64,000 bases of DNA from Paludibacter sp. (GTDB lineage: Bacteria; Bacteroidota; Bacteroidia; Bacteroidales; Paludibacteraceae): positions 109,579-173,578 of the forward strand of contig JANJVQ010000006.1 of NCBI GenBank assembly GCA_024710005.1. Reading direction: 5' to 3'. Numbering within the stretch: the first letter of the stretch is position 1; the number at the start of each line of letters is the position of its first letter. Position numbers and translations under genes: made by a program. Shown here piece by piece: positions 34,025-41,991 of the stretch. The notes below the pieces were generated by a model. That model worked only from the letters and a program-made list of their open reading frames with translations, had not been told where the DNA came from and searched no databases.

Positions 34025-36247
34025 ATGAAAGAATCATTGCTTGACAAATTTATGAGCAGAAAAGGCTTATACACAGCCTTCTGGATCATCGCGCTGATCA
34101 TGGTAACCATGCTCATCCGCTACACAGCCAACCTGCAAAAGGAAGTTCCACCCATCCCGAAAGAAGTAAAATCGGTCAGTGGAGAGGTGCTTTATACCTA
34201 TGACGATGTCGTTGCGGGAAAAGGCTATTTCCAACAATTCGACCTCACAGACTGGGGTTCATTACTGGGTATGGGGGCCTACATGGGTCCTGATTTCTCG
34301 ACTGATTTTTTGCATTACCGGGCGCTATATCTTTATGATTATTACGGTAAAGAGTTGTACGGGAAACCGAATGACGAACTGACTGACATCGAACGGGGCG
34401 CTGTGAAAGTAAGGGTTATTGAAGATTTCAGAAAACAAACTGAATTACTCGAAGAAACCACCGTCTATACAGATGCTTCAGCGGCTGCTTACCACGCGAA
34501 CGTAACCTATTTAGTCGATTTATTGGTAAACGGCGACCCAGAAAGGGCTTTCAGAGGAGGAATCATTCGTCCTGATGAAGCGGTTAAAATTGCGGCTTTT
34601 ATTGATTGGGCGCAATTGGTTGCTTCTTCGCTCCGTCCGGGTACCGAGCGCACCTGGTCGAACAACTGGCCGCCTGAGCCTATGATTGATCAGGATCTGA
34701 CCTTTTTCTCCCACGAGGTTTCGCTTTGGGAATTTTTGATATTGTGGTCGCTGACCATCCTCGTAATTTTCCTTTCTTACGAATATCTGCTGAAAAAGGA
34801 TGAAAACGAAAAGCTGGAAGAACCGTTAAAGGTGACATCGCTTTTCCGCTCCCAAAAGAAATTACTCAAATACATCCCGATTGTGATGGGTTTGTTTGTG
34901 GTTCAGCTGTTTATAGGAGGTTACCTGGCTCACCTTTACACCGATCCTACCAATGACTTCATCGTATCTCAGGAAATTCTGCCTTTCAACGTATTGCGTT
35001 CCATGCACACGCAAATTGCCATTCTATGGGTTGCTGTGGGCTGGTTGGTCGGCGGATTGCTGATTGCACCCTGGGTAGCCAACCGCGATCACAAATTCCC
35101 CTGGCTGATTGATGTGCTCTGGATTTCGCTGGTAGTGGTGGCTGTCGGCAGCATTATCGGTTTGTACATGGGTGCAACCGGACAAATGCGGGAGACCTGG
35201 TTCTGGTTGGGCAACGAAGGCCGTGAGCTGATTAATCTGGGTCGTGCCTGGGACATCGGGTTGGTGGTCGGACTGGTATTTTGGTTTATCCTCATCATTT
35301 CGCTGATTCGCAAAGCGGCAACCAATAACCCGATTGTAAGTACGATTATCTGGTCGGCTTTCGCCATCGCGACTTTGTACATCGCGGGTATGATGCCGGT
35401 ACACAAGATTATGCCGAACTATACGGTGGACGATTACTATCGTTGGTGGGTAATCCACCTGTGGGTGGAGCTAACTTTCGAATTGTTTGCTGCCGGGGTG
35501 ATTGCCTTCTTCACGGTATCGCTCGGACTGATTAGTCACAAAACAGCCGTAAGGGTGATGTTATTCGAACTCTTCCTCATCTCGCTGAGTGGCACGCTGG
35601 GTGTTGGTCACCACTACTGGTGGCAGGGATTGGACGAGTACTGGATTGCCATTGGCGGTATATTCTCAGCTTTAGAGCCTCTTCCACTGGCGCTGATGAT
35701 TATTGAAGCCTGGAAAAACCAACGGGAGAAACTTTTTTCCGGAGAAGATTTCCATTACAGTACCCCATTTATGTGGATTGCCGGTTCGGCTGTGATGAAC
35801 TGGATTGGTGCCGGCTTCTTCGGCATGGTTATCAACACGCCGACTATCAATTACTATTCTCACGGTACTTACCTCATTATGCCCCACGGTCACGTGGCAT
35901 TGCTCGGCGCTTTCGGTTACATTTCCATCGCGTTCCTGTACCTGACTTCCCGTGCCAATGCATTGGCCAATAATTATGTATGGAACGATAAATTAAGCAA
36001 AATCGGGTTCTGGACACTGACAGCCGGAGCATTGCTCTTTACCATCCCTACATACATCATCGGTATTTATCAGTCGGAAGTTGCCATGGAAGCCGGTTAT
36101 TTTACTGCTCGTCTCCGCGAAACCGTTGACGTGATGCAAGGCTGGATGTGGGCACGTACGGTTCCCGATGGTTTGATGATTCTCGGTGGTTTGATTATTT
36201 TCTTTGATTTGGCTCAGAAAACGTTTTTTGCAAAAAAAAACAAATAA
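34025..36247 (+). CDS. norZ: Quinol-dependent nitric oxide reductase (qNOR)
   Basis: A 740-residue fusion-type NO reductase that turns two NO into N2O using quinol. Its N-terminus has one helix, then a periplasmic domain (VPPIPKEVKSVSGEVLYTYDDVVAGKGYFQQF) equivalent to NorC without a CxxCH haem motif, as in qNOR. The NorB-like part has about 12 helices with the expected ligands: RSMHTQIAILW (low-spin haem His), VIHLWVELTFELFAAGVI (FeB His and the conserved glutamates), GVGHHYWWQGL (FeB His pair) and MPHGHVALLGAFGY (haem b3 and b ligands). It follows the Rrf2 regulator. Detoxification rather than full denitrification is likely, since no nitrous oxide reductase is seen. Confidence 0.94.
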   Translation: MKESLLDKFMSRKGLYTAFWIIALIMVTMLIRYTANLQKEVPPIPKEVKSVSGEVLYTYDDVVAGKGYFQQFDLTDWGSLLGMGAYMGPDFSTDFLHYRALYLYDYYGKELYGKPNDELTDIERGAVKVRVIEDFRKQTELLEETTVYTDASAAAYHANVTYLVDLLVNGDPERAFRGGIIRPDEAVKIAAFIDWAQLVASSLRPGTERTWSNNWPPEPMIDQDLTFFSHEVSLWEFLILWSLTILVIFLSYEYLLKKDENEKLEEPLKVTSLFRSQKKLLKYIPIVMGLFVVQLFIGGYLAHLYTDPTNDFIVSQEILPFNVLRSMHTQIAILWVAVGWLVGGLLIAPWVANRDHKFPWLIDVLWISLVVVAVGSIIGLYMGATGQMRETWFWLGNEGRELINLGRAWDIGLVVGLVFWFILIISLIRKAATNNPIVSTIIWSAFAIATLYIAGMMPVHKIMPNYTVDDYYRWWVIHLWVELTFELFAAGVIAFFTVSLGLISHKTAVRVMLFELFLISLSGTLGVGHHYWWQGLDEYWIAIGGIFSALEPLPLALMIIEAWKNQREKLFSGEDFHYSTPFMWIAGSAVMNWIGAGFFGMVINTPTINYYSHGTYLIMPHGHVALLGAFGYISIAFLYLTSRANALANNYVWNDKLSKIGFWTLTAGALLFTIPTYIIGIYQSEVAMEAGYFTARLRETVDVMQGWMWARTVPDGLMILGGLIIFFDLAQKTFFAKKNK

Positions 36248-36253
36248 TTAGTG

Positions 36254-36374
36254 TTTAACCATATAAGTCATATAAGCTACATATAAGTAGAAACCAAAAC
36301 TTGTTATCCAAAGAATTATTTATACAATGTTCAAGATAAGCTTATATGTAACTTATATGACTTATATGGTTAAA
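36254..36374. repeat. Long inverted repeat, 34-nt arms, downstream of norZ
   Basis: Arms at 36254-36287 and 36341-36374 match in reverse complement at 33 of 34 positions, around a 53-base loop. The sequence is AT-rich and itself contains iterated ATATAAG. It could form a large cruciform or RNA hairpin between norZ and the PepSY gene. Confidence 0.9.
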
Positions 36375-36390
36375 TAGTTAAAAAAACAAC

Positions 36391-37941
36391 ATGATTAAAC
36401 TTCTTCGGAAACACCATCGCTGGTTGGGTGTCATCCTGCTGATTGTGCTCATTTTATTCAGTTTTTCCGGTATCATCATGAACCACCGGAAGTTGGTTTC
36501 TGGCATTGGCATCGACCGAAAATACCTGCCCCGCAACTATTCCTATCACGACTGGAATTTTGCAGCAGTCCGCTCAACCGAAAAGTTCACCAACGACAGC
36601 ATTTTGGTTTATGGCAATATCGGTGTTTGGTTAACCGACAGCCTGTTCAGTCGGTTTACTGATTTCAACACAGGTTTTCCGAAGGGAGTTGACAACCACA
36701 AGATTTCGAAGGTACTGAAACTAAATGACAGTTTGCTGGTTGCCGGTTCGTTGTTCGGGCTACACATCTATGACACAACAGTAAAGCATTGGGAAAAAAT
36801 TACTCTTCCGGAGAATGAAGAAAATGTAGTTGATTTGTTGTTGCGAAACGACACACTGTTGGTGCTGACACGCTCCAACTTGTTCGCTTCAACGAATTAT
36901 CAGACTTTCAAACGTATTGATCTCCCCGCTCCTGCCGGTTACGACAATAAAGTCGGCCTGTTCAAAACATTGTGGGTTATACACAGTGGCGCCATTTACG
37001 GACTGGCAGGCAAACTGGTGGTTGATTTCGTGGCATTAGTCATCGTGTTTTTGAGTATCGGAGGCTTCATCATGTTTGTAAACAAGAAAAAACTGAAAGA
37101 TAAAGAACACAGGGAACACAAAAGAAAAATACTGAAACGTCAATATCAATGGAACCTGAAATGGCACAACAGAATCGGATATTTGACCATTGTTTTATTG
37201 ATTATCACTACGGCAACGGGTATTTTTCTTCGACCTCCCCTGCTCATCCCGATTGCTGAAGCCAAAGTCGGGAAGATACCCTACACGGAGTTGGATACAC
37301 CCAACCCCTGGCACGATCAGTTAAGACGTATTATTTATATTGAAAAAGAAGATCGTTACATCATTTCAACTGTAGAAGCGTTTTATTATACCGATGATCA
37401 TTTCAATAGCATGGTACGTTTTGAAAAACAACCCCCGGCAAGTGTGATGGGAGTCACCGTACTGGAAGAAAAAGGTGATCATACTTTATGGGTAGGTTCT
37501 TTCGAAGGTTTGTTCAGTTGGAATTACAAAACCGATGAAATTATTGATTTGATAGATAACAAGCGCTGGATTCGTCCGACGAAGAAGGGGCATCCGGTAG
37601 GGGCGCATAAAATCTCCGGATATGCTGCTCACGTTGGTAACCATCCCCTGATTTTCGATTACGACAAAGGGACAAACAGCACTTTCAACAAAGAGAGATT
37701 TCCGGCTATGCCAAAAGAAGTCATCGATAAAAATCCCATGCCGCTGTGGAATGTGGCGCAGGAAATCCATACCGGGCGCATCTATCAGTTCTTTATGGGT
37801 GATTTTTATATTTTGGTGGTGCCTTTAACCGGGTTATTCACGCTTTATCTCAACATCTCAGGTTTCATTATATGGTATAAAAGATATCGTACGAAGAAAA
37901 ATAATATTTTTAAACCACAAAAGGCACAAAAGAAAGACTAA
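36391..37941 (+). CDS. PepSY-associated transmembrane protein
   Basis: A 516-residue membrane protein with four clear helices: HHRWLGVILLIVLILFSFSGIIMNH (about 8-32), LVVDFVALVIVFLSIGGFIMFV (about 209-230), WHNRIGYLTIVLLIITTATGIFL (about 257-279) and FYILVVPLTGLFTLYLNISGFIIW (about 472-495). The large periplasmic loops contain beta-propeller-like strands (GDHTLWVGSFEGLFSWN). The HHRWLG...SGIIMNHRK opening is the PepSY_TM signature, shared with membrane proteins involved in iron or electron transfer. Its position between qNOR and hemerythrin suggests redox or metal handling. The last codons, KPQKAQKKD, are encoded by an inverted-repeat arm (37914-37950), so the C-terminus was probably altered by that element. 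Confidence 0.72.
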   Translation: MIKLLRKHHRWLGVILLIVLILFSFSGIIMNHRKLVSGIGIDRKYLPRNYSYHDWNFAAVRSTEKFTNDSILVYGNIGVWLTDSLFSRFTDFNTGFPKGVDNHKISKVLKLNDSLLVAGSLFGLHIYDTTVKHWEKITLPENEENVVDLLLRNDTLLVLTRSNLFASTNYQTFKRIDLPAPAGYDNKVGLFKTLWVIHSGAIYGLAGKLVVDFVALVIVFLSIGGFIMFVNKKKLKDKEHREHKRKILKRQYQWNLKWHNRIGYLTIVLLIITTATGIFLRPPLLIPIAEAKVGKIPYTELDTPNPWHDQLRRIIYIEKEDRYIISTVEAFYYTDDHFNSMVRFEKQPPASVMGVTVLEEKGDHTLWVGSFEGLFSWNYKTDEIIDLIDNKRWIRPTKKGHPVGAHKISGYAAHVGNHPLIFDYDKGTNSTFNKERFPAMPKEVIDKNPMPLWNVAQEIHTGRIYQFFMGDFYILVVPLTGLFTLYLNISGFIIWYKRYRTKKNNIFKPQKAQKKD

Positions 37942-38067
37942 GGAAACACACAAAAACTAATAGCGAATAGTGAATAACGAAAGTGATGAAGGACACCCTC
38001 TATTAATTCTAAATTTTTAATTCTCCCTTTTGTGTTTCCTTAGTCTTTCTTTTGTGCCTTTTGTGGT
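37914..38067. repeat. Long inverted repeat, 37-nt perfect arms, overlapping the end of the PepSY gene
   Basis: Arms at 37914-37950 and 38031-38067 are perfect reverse complements over 37 bases. The left arm includes the last nine codons and the stop of the PepSY gene. The 80-base centre contains a TAGCGAATAGTGAATAACGA repeat related to the element at 40762. RNA of this region would form a very stable hairpin before the hemerythrin gene. Confidence 0.92.
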
Positions 38068-38089
38068 AAAAAAAAATAAATAAATTAAT

Positions 38090-38632
38090 ATGAAAACAGC
38101 AACGCAAAATTTAGAACATGACCATGTTTACATCCTGCAACTGACAGAAATCATGCAGGCGATGGTCGAAAAAGGAGTAAACAACATCGAATATTTCGAA
38201 TTGGTAGTCAACCTCATTCGCAAATTTGCCGACGGCATTCACCATGCCAAGGAAGAAGACCTGCTTTTCCCCAAAATGGGAGAAAAAGGCTTTTCTCCGG
38301 TACAGGGACCGGTAGCCGTTATGTTAAGCGAACATGTTCAGGGGAGAAATTATGTGCAGGGCATGATTGATGGTATAGAGATGCTCAGACAAGATGATTC
38401 TGAAGGACTGGAAGTCATTTATGATAACATGGATGGTTATGCTGAACTGCTTCAGAATCACATCGCCAAGGAAAACGGCGTACTTTTCCGCATGGCCGAT
38501 CAGGTATTGTCGGATGACGAACAATCATCCTTACTGATTCAGTTTGATGAAGTTGAAGCAGAAGTTACCGGAGAGTTTAGCACAGCCAGTTCCATTGCAA
38601 AAATAACAGAACTGGCCGCATTATATTTGTAA
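38090..38632 (+). CDS. Hemerythrin domain protein
   Basis: A 180-residue cytoplasmic protein with the di-iron hemerythrin four-helix signature. Candidate ligands are His12 (LEHDHVYI), His51/His52 and Glu55-56 (GIHHAKEEDLLFP), His82 (MLSEHVQGR), and His124 with Glu128 (LQNHIAKENGVLF). Such proteins bind O2 or NO, or take part in iron-sulfur cluster repair. Genomic context (Rrf2, qNOR upstream; DUF438-hemerythrin-PAS downstream) favours an NO-related role. The ATG follows the 37-nt inverted repeat by 22 bases. Confidence 0.88.
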   Translation: MKTATQNLEHDHVYILQLTEIMQAMVEKGVNNIEYFELVVNLIRKFADGIHHAKEEDLLFPKMGEKGFSPVQGPVAVMLSEHVQGRNYVQGMIDGIEMLRQDDSEGLEVIYDNMDGYAELLQNHIAKENGVLFRMADQVLSDDEQSSLLIQFDEVEAEVTGEFSTASSIAKITELAALYL

Positions 38633-38642
38633 TTCTTTCGAT

Positions 38643-40748
38643 TTATTTCTTTCTCCAGATCGTGACTTCACAAATCCGTTGAAGTTGCTGTCTGGAGTTC
38701 AGCCATTCGTATTTAAAAAGGTTAAACGGATTGCTTTCGGGGGTGAAGTGAGCTGACAATATTGCTGAGATACCATCGAGTGAAGTCACCGGTTCTCCGT
38801 CTTTTTTGAAACCACCCGGTCGACATTCGGGTTTGATATGATTGTGTTCCCAATTGTAGTCGGAAGCAATAACAAGATACCCCCCTTCGTTGATCCGTTG
38901 GTGTATGTCCGCAAGAAATTGCTTCGGACAACTTAACTCTTCGAGGAGGCAGGGAGCAATGATTAAATCATAACCGGTATATATCGGTTTCAGGTTGTTG
39001 GCATTGTCCTGCATGAACTTAATTCTCTCCGTATCTTTGTCGAGACCGGTATCTGCCAGCACCACTTCGCGATAGAAAACCAGGTCGTTCTCATCCCGCA
39101 CAATGTAACGCATAAATCCCCTTTCCTGTAAACGAATCGGCATACGGATGAAGCGCGCTGAAAAATCGAGCGCCATCAGCTCCTTCACATCAGGAGCCAG
39201 TTCAAAAGCAAGTCGACCGGTATCAGCATTCACATCCAACACTTTCATTTGATTCAATCCTTTTATCTCCTTGCGAATGGCATTAGCCAACTGCTGATGA
39301 AAATTGGATTGTGCTGACTGTCCCCACATGTTTTCACAAGAATTGGCAACTTCCATGTCCGTCTCATAGGGCTCATCCTGAATCACCAGCGGCTCATCCG
39401 ACTGCACCAACCTGAATCCCGCATGCTGATAAAAATGTCTGCGGAAGGCATACCTGGAGTGCAAGGTAGCTTCATTTCCGGTAGAAATCCAGGAGCCACC
39501 TTTGATTAAATTATGTTTACCGTCGAAAGTTGGCGTTGAAAAATCATCGTACATCGGATGCACCTTAAACCCGGGAAATCCGGTGATCGGCGTTTCTGTC
39601 CACTGCCATACATTACCCAGCACATCGTAAAAATCACCCGATTTAAAGGTATTAACCGGACAAGGGGAGGCATAATATTCCAGATTGATATTGCCGGGAG
39701 CCTTTTCCCATTGAGGCTGATCCGGTATTTTGCAATGCGCTGCCAGTCGGTACCATTCTGCTTCAGTAGGTAATCGGTAAATCTGACCCATCTTGGCTGA
39801 TTTCCAATTGCAGAAAGCCTTAGCCTCTAAGTAATTGACTTCCACCGGCCAGTTCCACGGCATTGGAATTTCTTCGGCAACCAGCCGCAACCAGAAATCA
39901 TCTCCGTTTTTCCGCCAGAACAAAGGCATCTCAGCCTGTTTAAACTGACACCAGTTCCAGCCTTCTTCCGTCCAATATGCCGACTGCTGATAACCGCCAT
40001 CCTGTATAAATTGCAGAAACTCACCATTCGAAATCAGCATCTGCGAAGCTTCAAAATCTTTTACATTTTCAGTATAAGTTCCGTATTCATTATCCCATCC
40101 ATACAAAGGATGATTGACCGGCTTACCTAATTCCACTTTGTCTCCCGGAACCTGTAGCATATTATTAACAGGCGCTTCTCCCCTTTCCTGACAGACGTTT
40201 CCGAACCGGCACGAAACCACTTCATCTAATGGCAACTGACGAATCAGCACCGAAGACGTTTCGAGGTGAATCCGTTCGTGTTCGATTCCCATCATGATAA
40301 TCCAAAAAGGATCGTTCCAGCTGATTGGCAGAGACAGAGAAGCCGTATCAATCACATCTAAAATCACTTGCTTCGCCATATCACGGTATGCACGCACCTG
40401 CTGCACCGGTGGCCAGTTATAGTGCTTCTCATCCAGATCATCCCAACTCATTTCATCCACACCGATGGCGAAGATAGATTCAAAATCAGGATTGATACGC
40501 CTTTTGATCATATCCGCCAGCATCATCTTATTTATAAAAAAAACGGCCGTGTGACCGAGATAGAATAACAGGATGTGCCGCAAAGGGTCTCCCCGGTGAT
40601 AAAACACCTCATCCGATTTTAGTTGTGTATAAAGTAATTCGTCGATTTCCCATGTTTTGAGGAAATACTCCCTGATTTCAGCCCTTTTGGCATCGGGATT
40701 TCCTTTATCTAATTGAATTGTTTTGGTTATTAGTTGATTTAAATTCAT
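38643..40748 (-). CDS. ovoA: 5-histidylcysteine sulfoxide synthase / ovothiol N-methyltransferase OvoA
   Basis: A 701-residue three-domain enzyme. The DinB-like N-terminal domain carries the non-haem iron motif HERIHLE (His157, His161; HX3HXE) with an earlier ligand candidate in YLGHTAVFF (His66). The central sulfatase-modifying-factor domain (about 210-450) has NWPVEVNYLEAKAFCNW, PTEAEWYRLA and LGNVWQWTETPI. The C-terminal SAM-dependent methyltransferase (about 465-700) has MKVLDVNADTGRLAFELA and YDLIIAPCLLEEL. EgtB lacks the third domain, so this is OvoA: it joins cysteine to histidine C5 with O2 and later methylates the imidazole. The OvoB lyase is not in the window. It converges on the hemerythrin gene with only 10 bases between stops. 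Confidence 0.93.
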   Translation of the reverse strand: MNLNQLITKTIQLDKGNPDAKRAEIREYFLKTWEIDELLYTQLKSDEVFYHRGDPLRHILLFYLGHTAVFFINKMMLADMIKRRINPDFESIFAIGVDEMSWDDLDEKHYNWPPVQQVRAYRDMAKQVILDVIDTASLSLPISWNDPFWIIMMGIEHERIHLETSSVLIRQLPLDEVVSCRFGNVCQERGEAPVNNMLQVPGDKVELGKPVNHPLYGWDNEYGTYTENVKDFEASQMLISNGEFLQFIQDGGYQQSAYWTEEGWNWCQFKQAEMPLFWRKNGDDFWLRLVAEEIPMPWNWPVEVNYLEAKAFCNWKSAKMGQIYRLPTEAEWYRLAAHCKIPDQPQWEKAPGNINLEYYASPCPVNTFKSGDFYDVLGNVWQWTETPITGFPGFKVHPMYDDFSTPTFDGKHNLIKGGSWISTGNEATLHSRYAFRRHFYQHAGFRLVQSDEPLVIQDEPYETDMEVANSCENMWGQSAQSNFHQQLANAIRKEIKGLNQMKVLDVNADTGRLAFELAPDVKELMALDFSARFIRMPIRLQERGFMRYIVRDENDLVFYREVVLADTGLDKDTERIKFMQDNANNLKPIYTGYDLIIAPCLLEELSCPKQFLADIHQRINEGGYLVIASDYNWEHNHIKPECRPGGFKKDGEPVTSLDGISAILSAHFTPESNPFNLFKYEWLNSRQQLQRICEVTIWRKK

Positions 40749-40761
40749 GATTCTTTTTATT

Positions 40762-40856
40762 GTCTACAGTCACCGGTCAGGGCGCAATGCTTGCGCCCCT
40801 ACGCTTTCCGCTCTCCGTTTTCCGTTTTCCGCTATTCACTATTCATTATTCGCTAT
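40762..40856 (-). repeat. Extragenic repeat with REP-like palindrome (inverted copy of 10427 element)
   Basis: Hairpin GGGCGCAA-TGC-TTGCGCCC lies at 40780-40798. The flank CCTACGCTTTCCGCTCT is the reverse complement of the flank at 10427-10471, and the far end carries GCTATTCACTATTCATTATTC repeats also seen at about 37960. It fills the gap between ovoA and the GNAT gene. Confidence 0.78.
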
Positions 40857-41393
40857 TCAAAGCCCCCGTTTTAAATATAATTTCTCCATCAAAAAACGTG
40901 TTTTGCGATCGGTAAACCATTTTTTCTGGAAAATTTTGCCTACGACCTCGAATCCGGCATCACGATACAACCTGAATGCAGTCAGGTTCTTCTTCCACAC
41001 CCTGATAAATACTTCCCTGAAACGGTTTTCCTTCAGGTAACTCAGCGTTTTCTTCAGCATTTTGCGTCCCAATCCCCGACCACGGTACTTTTCATGTACC
41101 ATCATTTCAGCAATGTAAGGCGTATGCACCTTATCGCACACATCAGACAGTTCAGGATTAAAGCCGGCATCGTACTGAAGCGGATACACAAACAAAGCGC
41201 CGGTCAGTTTCGACTCCTCTTCATCGTCTACCGCCACCATCATCATACCTTCTTCGTAAGTCAGTCTGATTTCGTTGTCCAGTTCTTCAGGATCAATGTG
41301 CTGTGCTGCATCTCCCTGAGAAAAAGTATCCATATAGAGTTTACGGATTTCTTCTCTGAACTGATAATGGGTGTCCTGAAAAATTTTTAACAT
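40857..41393 (-). CDS. GNAT family N-acetyltransferase
   Basis: A 178-residue protein. The acetyl-CoA loop is MMVHEKYRGRGLGRKMLKKTLSYL (about 114-137; R-x-x-G-x-G match as YRGRGLG), followed by EVFIRVWKKNLTAFRLYRDAGFEVVGK, the usual beta5-alpha4 region. The N-terminal 40 residues (TFSQGDAAQHIDPEELDNEI) form an extra acidic segment. The acceptor is unknown. The gene is 12 bases upstream-facing with the DUF1858 gene on the same strand and may belong to its transcript. Confidence 0.85.
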   Translation of the reverse strand: MLKIFQDTHYQFREEIRKLYMDTFSQGDAAQHIDPEELDNEIRLTYEEGMMMVAVDDEEESKLTGALFVYPLQYDAGFNPELSDVCDKVHTPYIAEMMVHEKYRGRGLGRKMLKKTLSYLKENRFREVFIRVWKKNLTAFRLYRDAGFEVVGKIFQKKWFTDRKTRFLMEKLYLKRGL

Positions 41394-41405
41394 AATCGTA
41401 AATAT

Positions 41406-41921
41406 TTAACGTGAAAAATATATGACAAACAATTCGTCTCCTTCTTGTTTAACCCAGTGACTGAAATTCAGACTACCGGCCTTTTCTATCAGGGGAGCAG
41501 GAAGAAAAGGTGCAATCAGTTTATATATTTCACCGGGATTCAACTTGTTTAAGTCAGATATCACCTGATTAACAGGGTGCTCACCAGCAAGCAACATCTC
41601 CCTGATATCGAATTCCTGTACAATCCTTGTTCCATTAAACCAATCAGGCTGATTCGTCACAAACTGTGAATCACCGGCAGTGTCTGTCAATTCCTGCCCG
41701 ACTGCCTTCCTGAGGGTATTGATAAGCTCCTCAGTCCTTAGATGCCCGATTGCCGCTGCTTGTTGCAAAGTGGCAATTTTTGCTACCGTTTTTCTCAATA
41801 CCGGGTTTTTTAACTTCTCGAATGCCGGTACCATGTTGATTAACAAGTCCTCCAGCTGCGGATAGGTTTCTATCAATTGAAGCACCTTGGTTTTGGGGGT
41901 TATGATTAATTTTGTTTCCAT
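41406..41921 (-). CDS. DUF1858 + DUF2249 domain protein
   Basis: A 171-residue protein from the ATG at 41921; an upstream ATG at 41948 would fall inside a palindromic repeat. Residues 1-60 are DUF1858-like (TKVLQLIETYPQLEDLLINMVPAFEKLKNPVLRK), and about 95-171 DUF2249-like (FDIREMLLAGEHPVNQVISDLNKLNPGEIYKLI, HWVKQEGDELFVIYF). Both domains are found with hemerythrin and DUF438 proteins in anaerobes and are linked by context to NO or nitrogen-oxide responses. No catalytic function is established. It lies 70 bases downstream of the DUF438-hemerythrin-PAS gene. Confidence 0.78.
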   Translation of the reverse strand: METKLIITPKTKVLQLIETYPQLEDLLINMVPAFEKLKNPVLRKTVAKIATLQQAAAIGHLRTEELINTLRKAVGQELTDTAGDSQFVTNQPDWFNGTRIVQEFDIREMLLAGEHPVNQVISDLNKLNPGEIYKLIAPFLPAPLIEKAGSLNFSHWVKQEGDELFVIYFSR

Positions 41922-41938
41922 ATTATTTTTGGGTTGGT

Positions 41939-41962
41939 AGAGACGCAATGCATTGCGTCTCT
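41939..41962. repeat. Perfect 24-bp palindrome, REP-like
   Basis: The 24 bases centred at GCAATG|CATTGC form a perfect palindrome with AGAGACGC ends. It lies between the DUF438 and DUF1858 genes and is a short relative of the other GC-rich palindromes in the window. Confidence 0.8.
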
Positions 41963-41991
41963 CATTAACGGTTTATATACATTTTAGGTTT

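Noticed and set aside
38643..40748. EgtB (ergothioneine synthase)
   Set aside because: The added C-terminal methyltransferase domain and full length of 701 residues indicate OvoA.
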